A DNA stretch of 64,000 nt from Fimbriimonas sp. Lineage in GTDB: Bacteria > Armatimonadota > Fimbriimonadia > Fimbriimonadales > Fimbriimonadaceae. The notes beneath the pieces were generated by a model. It searched no databases. It had not been told where the DNA came from and saw only the letters and a program-made list of their open reading frames with translations. This document shows positions 61,848 through 64,000 of the stretch, one piece after another (within the stretch, counting starts at the first letter, position 1; the number at the start of each line of letters is the position of its first letter). The stretch is from the NCBI GenBank assembly GCA_031292555.1, contig JARLGV010000095.1, forward strand, positions 1-64,000, in the 5' to 3' direction. The translations under genes and the position numbers were made by a program.

Positions 61848-62641
61848 CCGTCGGTTCGAACATCAATTTTGAGACTTAGCTGGCTGTAAGCGACTCTGAA
61901 ACCTGCTCGCTCGACGTTTCGGTGCGACGTCGTCCCCGGACTTGCGCCAACGAATGCGATATCGGCATCTGAGCGGGCGTCGACGAGTCGCCGTCGGATC
62001 ATGCAACTTTGTAAGCCTTGTCCGCGAAAGGCGGGTAACGTCGCCATTCCGCCAAGAAACGCGACGCCCTGATGGACGGTCAGCGATGCCGCGGCGGCCG
62101 GGATCCCGTGACAAGTGACGAGGTACTTCCGAACGGCCGAGGATCGCGTCAGCATCTTGGCAAGATCGACGAAGGCTTGCGGCACGTCGCCTGGGCAGAA
62201 ACCTCGGGTCGCAACGTCTGCCCAGTTGGCTGCGTTGTCCTCGGATACGTCTTCGATGACCGCGCCATCAGGTAGGTTGTTGGTGTCAACAGCGGAAGGG
62301 ACGGGGATGAAGAGCATATTCTCCCAGCCCATGAAAGCCGCATCCAGCGCAATAAGGCGATCGATCGCACCCGAGTCGGAGAACGGTGTGACCACTGCCT
62401 CCCAGTGTTTCGTGCGTCCCCGGTAGAAGCTTTGAATTTCGACGAGGTCGTCCGCATCGAATCGGCCCCCTGCCTGCGTGAGCGGAGAACCATTTCCGGC
62501 ATGGAACGCGAATCCGCCGTCAAGAGCTAGGAATGGCTCGCCCTGAACAACCCCAAGCTGCCGAACGGTAGGCGCGAGACTCGAAAAATAGTATTTGTCG
62601 ACCTCTCGTAGCCGCGCAGCTAGACCGTGATCGAACGTCAT
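61844..62641 (-). CDS. GNAT-family N-acetyltransferase
   Basis: 265 residues. The C-terminal half is GNAT: 'AAAASLTVHQGVAFLGGMATLPAFRGQGLQSCMIRRRLVDARSDADIAFVGASPGTTSHRNVERAGFRVAYSQ', with the acetyl-CoA loop 'RGQGLQ' and the typical 'N.ERAGF' end. The N-terminal half resembles DUF4081-like tandem modules ('GDAALDGGFAF'-like and 'VVTPFSDSGAIDRL'). Probably a tandem-GNAT. Substrate unknown. Converges on hemY with a 4-bp overlap; divergent from the SLOG gene. Confidence 0.85.
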   Translation of the reverse strand: MTFDHGLAARLREVDKYYFSSLAPTVRQLGVVQGEPFLALDGGFAFHAGNGSPLTQAGGRFDADDLVEIQSFYRGRTKHWEAVVTPFSDSGAIDRLIALDAAFMGWENMLFIPVPSAVDTNNLPDGAVIEDVSEDNAANWADVATRGFCPGDVPQAFVDLAKMLTRSSAVRKYLVTCHGIPAAAASLTVHQGVAFLGGMATLPAFRGQGLQSCMIRRRLVDARSDADIAFVGASPGTTSHRNVERAGFRVAYSQLSLKIDVRTDG

Positions 62642-62730
62642 TCGGAAATGCTACCCTTCGGAACCCACCGGCCCCGGGTAAACCGGCCAATTCCCACTAC
62701 ACGGACGCAATGTTGTTCACAATGTAAAGG

Positions 62731-64000
62731 ATGGAGTCGAAGGACGTACAGATTGTCGAGTTGGAGCATCCCCCCAAACCTCCGTTGGCATTTCGGGTCG
62801 GAGTCGTCGGACACCGTCCCCACCGCCTTCCCAAAGACATGACCGGTATTCGCGGCGCAGTGACTTCGGTCTTGTCTGTGATCGACGATGAGGTCCGTGA
62901 GCTAGCTCGACGGGGGATCCCGCTCTACGTTCCCGGCGAACCCATCCTAAGAATGATCTCTCCGCTGGCAGAGGGTGTCGACAGGCTTGCTGCCGAAGTG
63001 GCATTGGGACTGCAATGGGACCTGGCATGCGTCCTGCCGTTTCATCGGCCCGAATACGAGAAGGATTTTGCTAAGGAAATTTCACTTGAACCCGATTCTT
63101 TGGCTCGGTTCGTACAGCTGCTCGATCAGAGCACTGGCTGCTTCGAGTTGGATGGCAGCCGGGCAGACGCGTCAAGCGCCTACGAGGCAGCCGGCGAATT
63201 GGTCTTGAACCAGTCCGACCTTTTGATCGCAGTTTGGGACCATGAGAGAAGAGGGAAGCACGGCGGCACTGAAACTACCATGCGTCAGGCCATACGACTC
63301 GGTATTCCCGTCCTCTGTATCGACGCACGTTCACCCCATGAATGGCGGTGGTTCCCGGCAACAGGTGGCAGTCATGAAGAATCCATTCGCACAACGATTC
63401 GCTCCATTCTCGAACTTCCCGAATTGACAAACGGACCCACGACGTCGGAATCAGTTCGCATGAAGGGCGATCTGAAGAAGTTCCAGCTAGAATGCCGTCC
63501 CAGGCGGAACATCGCCGTGCTCTGGCGAATCTTCAGGTCCCTTCTAGGCGATGGCACTTTCCCGCGTTTGTCGGTGAAAGTTGAACGATACGAACTGGAC
63601 GTCCTCAAGGAATGGCCGACCGAAAAGCCGGTCCCAAACAAATTGCGGCCGTTCTATGCTTGGCCAGACAAGCTGGCCGACCTGTATGCTGACCGCTACC
63701 GAAGCTCGTTTTTGCTTAGTTACCTGCTCGCTGGCCTGGCGGTAGGATTGGCACTCGCTCCGATCGTGTCCGAGATGCCAGTTTGGGTCGAGACTATGTT
63801 CGGTTCAGGGGAGTTCCTGGCGATTGCCATCGTCCTGGGTGTGATTTCGCTTGGCAGAAAGCAATCGTGGCATGAGAAGTGGATTGACTATCGGTTTACT
63901 TCGGAACAGATCCGGCATTTGAGGTTGGTAGCTCAAGTGGGAGGCGCTCGCCCGTTCCTACAGTTGGCTGCGCACCATGCGAGTTACGGACACCCGTCTT
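62731..64000 (+). CDS. SLOG-domain protein with two-TM SLATT-like region (partial)
   Basis: Open to the window end, at least 423 codons. The start at ATG 62731 is adjacent to AAAGG and uncertain. Residues ~20-200 are a SLOG-type nucleotide-sensing Rossmann fold: 'RVGVVGHRPHRLPKD' and 'LIAVWDHERRGKHGGTETTMRQAIRLGIPVLCID'. Residues ~310-400 carry 'DKLADLYADRYRSSFLLSYLLAGLAVGLAL', a second helix (~361-375), then 'SWHEKWIDYRFTSEQIRHLR', the SLATT/DUF4231-like 2TM pattern. These domains are predicted pore-forming effectors in nucleotide-dependent conflict systems. The C-terminus and partner genes lie beyond the edge. Confidence 0.8.
   Translation, partial: MESKDVQIVELEHPPKPPLAFRVGVVGHRPHRLPKDMTGIRGAVTSVLSVIDDEVRELARRGIPLYVPGEPILRMISPLAEGVDRLAAEVALGLQWDLACVLPFHRPEYEKDFAKEISLEPDSLARFVQLLDQSTGCFELDGSRADASSAYEAAGELVLNQSDLLIAVWDHERRGKHGGTETTMRQAIRLGIPVLCIDARSPHEWRWFPATGGSHEESIRTTIRSILELPELTNGPTTSESVRMKGDLKKFQLECRPRRNIAVLWRIFRSLLGDGTFPRLSVKVERYELDVLKEWPTEKPVPNKLRPFYAWPDKLADLYADRYRSSFLLSYLLAGLAVGLALAPIVSEMPVWVETMFGSGEFLAIAIVLGVISLGRKQSWHEKWIDYRFTSEQIRHLRLVAQVGGARPFLQLAAHHASYGHPS

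Overview
The window reads as chromosomal DNA of a diderm (Gram-negative-type) bacterium with moderately high GC, dense genes and many overlapping start/stop pairs. The mix of a tricorn-like S41 protease, an S9 peptidase, DXS, YajQ, a GH78 rhamnosidase, a WD40 protein ending in a 'GGSTATGTLKLS' repeat-type domain, HTTM proteins and an MtrB-type barrel suggests Armatimonadota (Fimbriimonadia-like). That assignment is inference from gene content; no rRNA is present. No tRNA, rRNA, CRISPR array or insertion sequence was seen.

Layout. 1-20 kb holds mostly ordinary chromosomal genes: tricorn-like protease, histidine kinase, mutL, an AraC/VOC/AlkZ-like operon, yajQ, dxs, a CheY-like regulator, an HTTM membrane pair, a TPR protein and tdh. 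20-30.5 kb is accessory: an S9 peptidase, a decayed toxin-antitoxin (TA) copy, a DUF433/DUF5615 TA pair, an old-yellow-enzyme gene with a divergent HxlR regulator and palindromic operator, a WD40 protein, a second TA locus whose toxin carries two nonsense codons, and a nucleotidyltransferase with a small partner. 30.5-47.8 kb carries a rhamnosidase, a glycosyltransferase, a BMP-type substrate-binding lipoprotein, an oxidoreductase, lipoproteins, a TetR/HlyD pair without a transporter, and glnA.

47.9-61.8 kb is the standout region: a divergent cytochrome locus. Leftward genes encode a membrane-anchored tetraheme cytochrome, a four-cluster ferredoxin and an NrfD-type quinone-interacting membrane protein. 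Rightward genes encode a decaheme MtrA/DmsE-like cytochrome, an MtrB/PioB-like outer-membrane barrel, an octaheme probable lipoprotein, the cytochrome c assembly protein CcmF, two related monoheme proteins (one fused to a DUF2231 membrane domain), a radical SAM/SPASM protein and protoporphyrinogen oxidase. Together they look like a self-contained route from the quinone pool across periplasm and outer membrane to the cell surface, with the heme supply and heme attachment genes alongside. A short leader ORF and a hairpin lie just upstream of the decaheme gene.

The window ends inside a SLOG-plus-two-TM (SLATT-like) gene of a type linked to nucleotide-sensing conflict systems; its neighbours lie beyond the edge.
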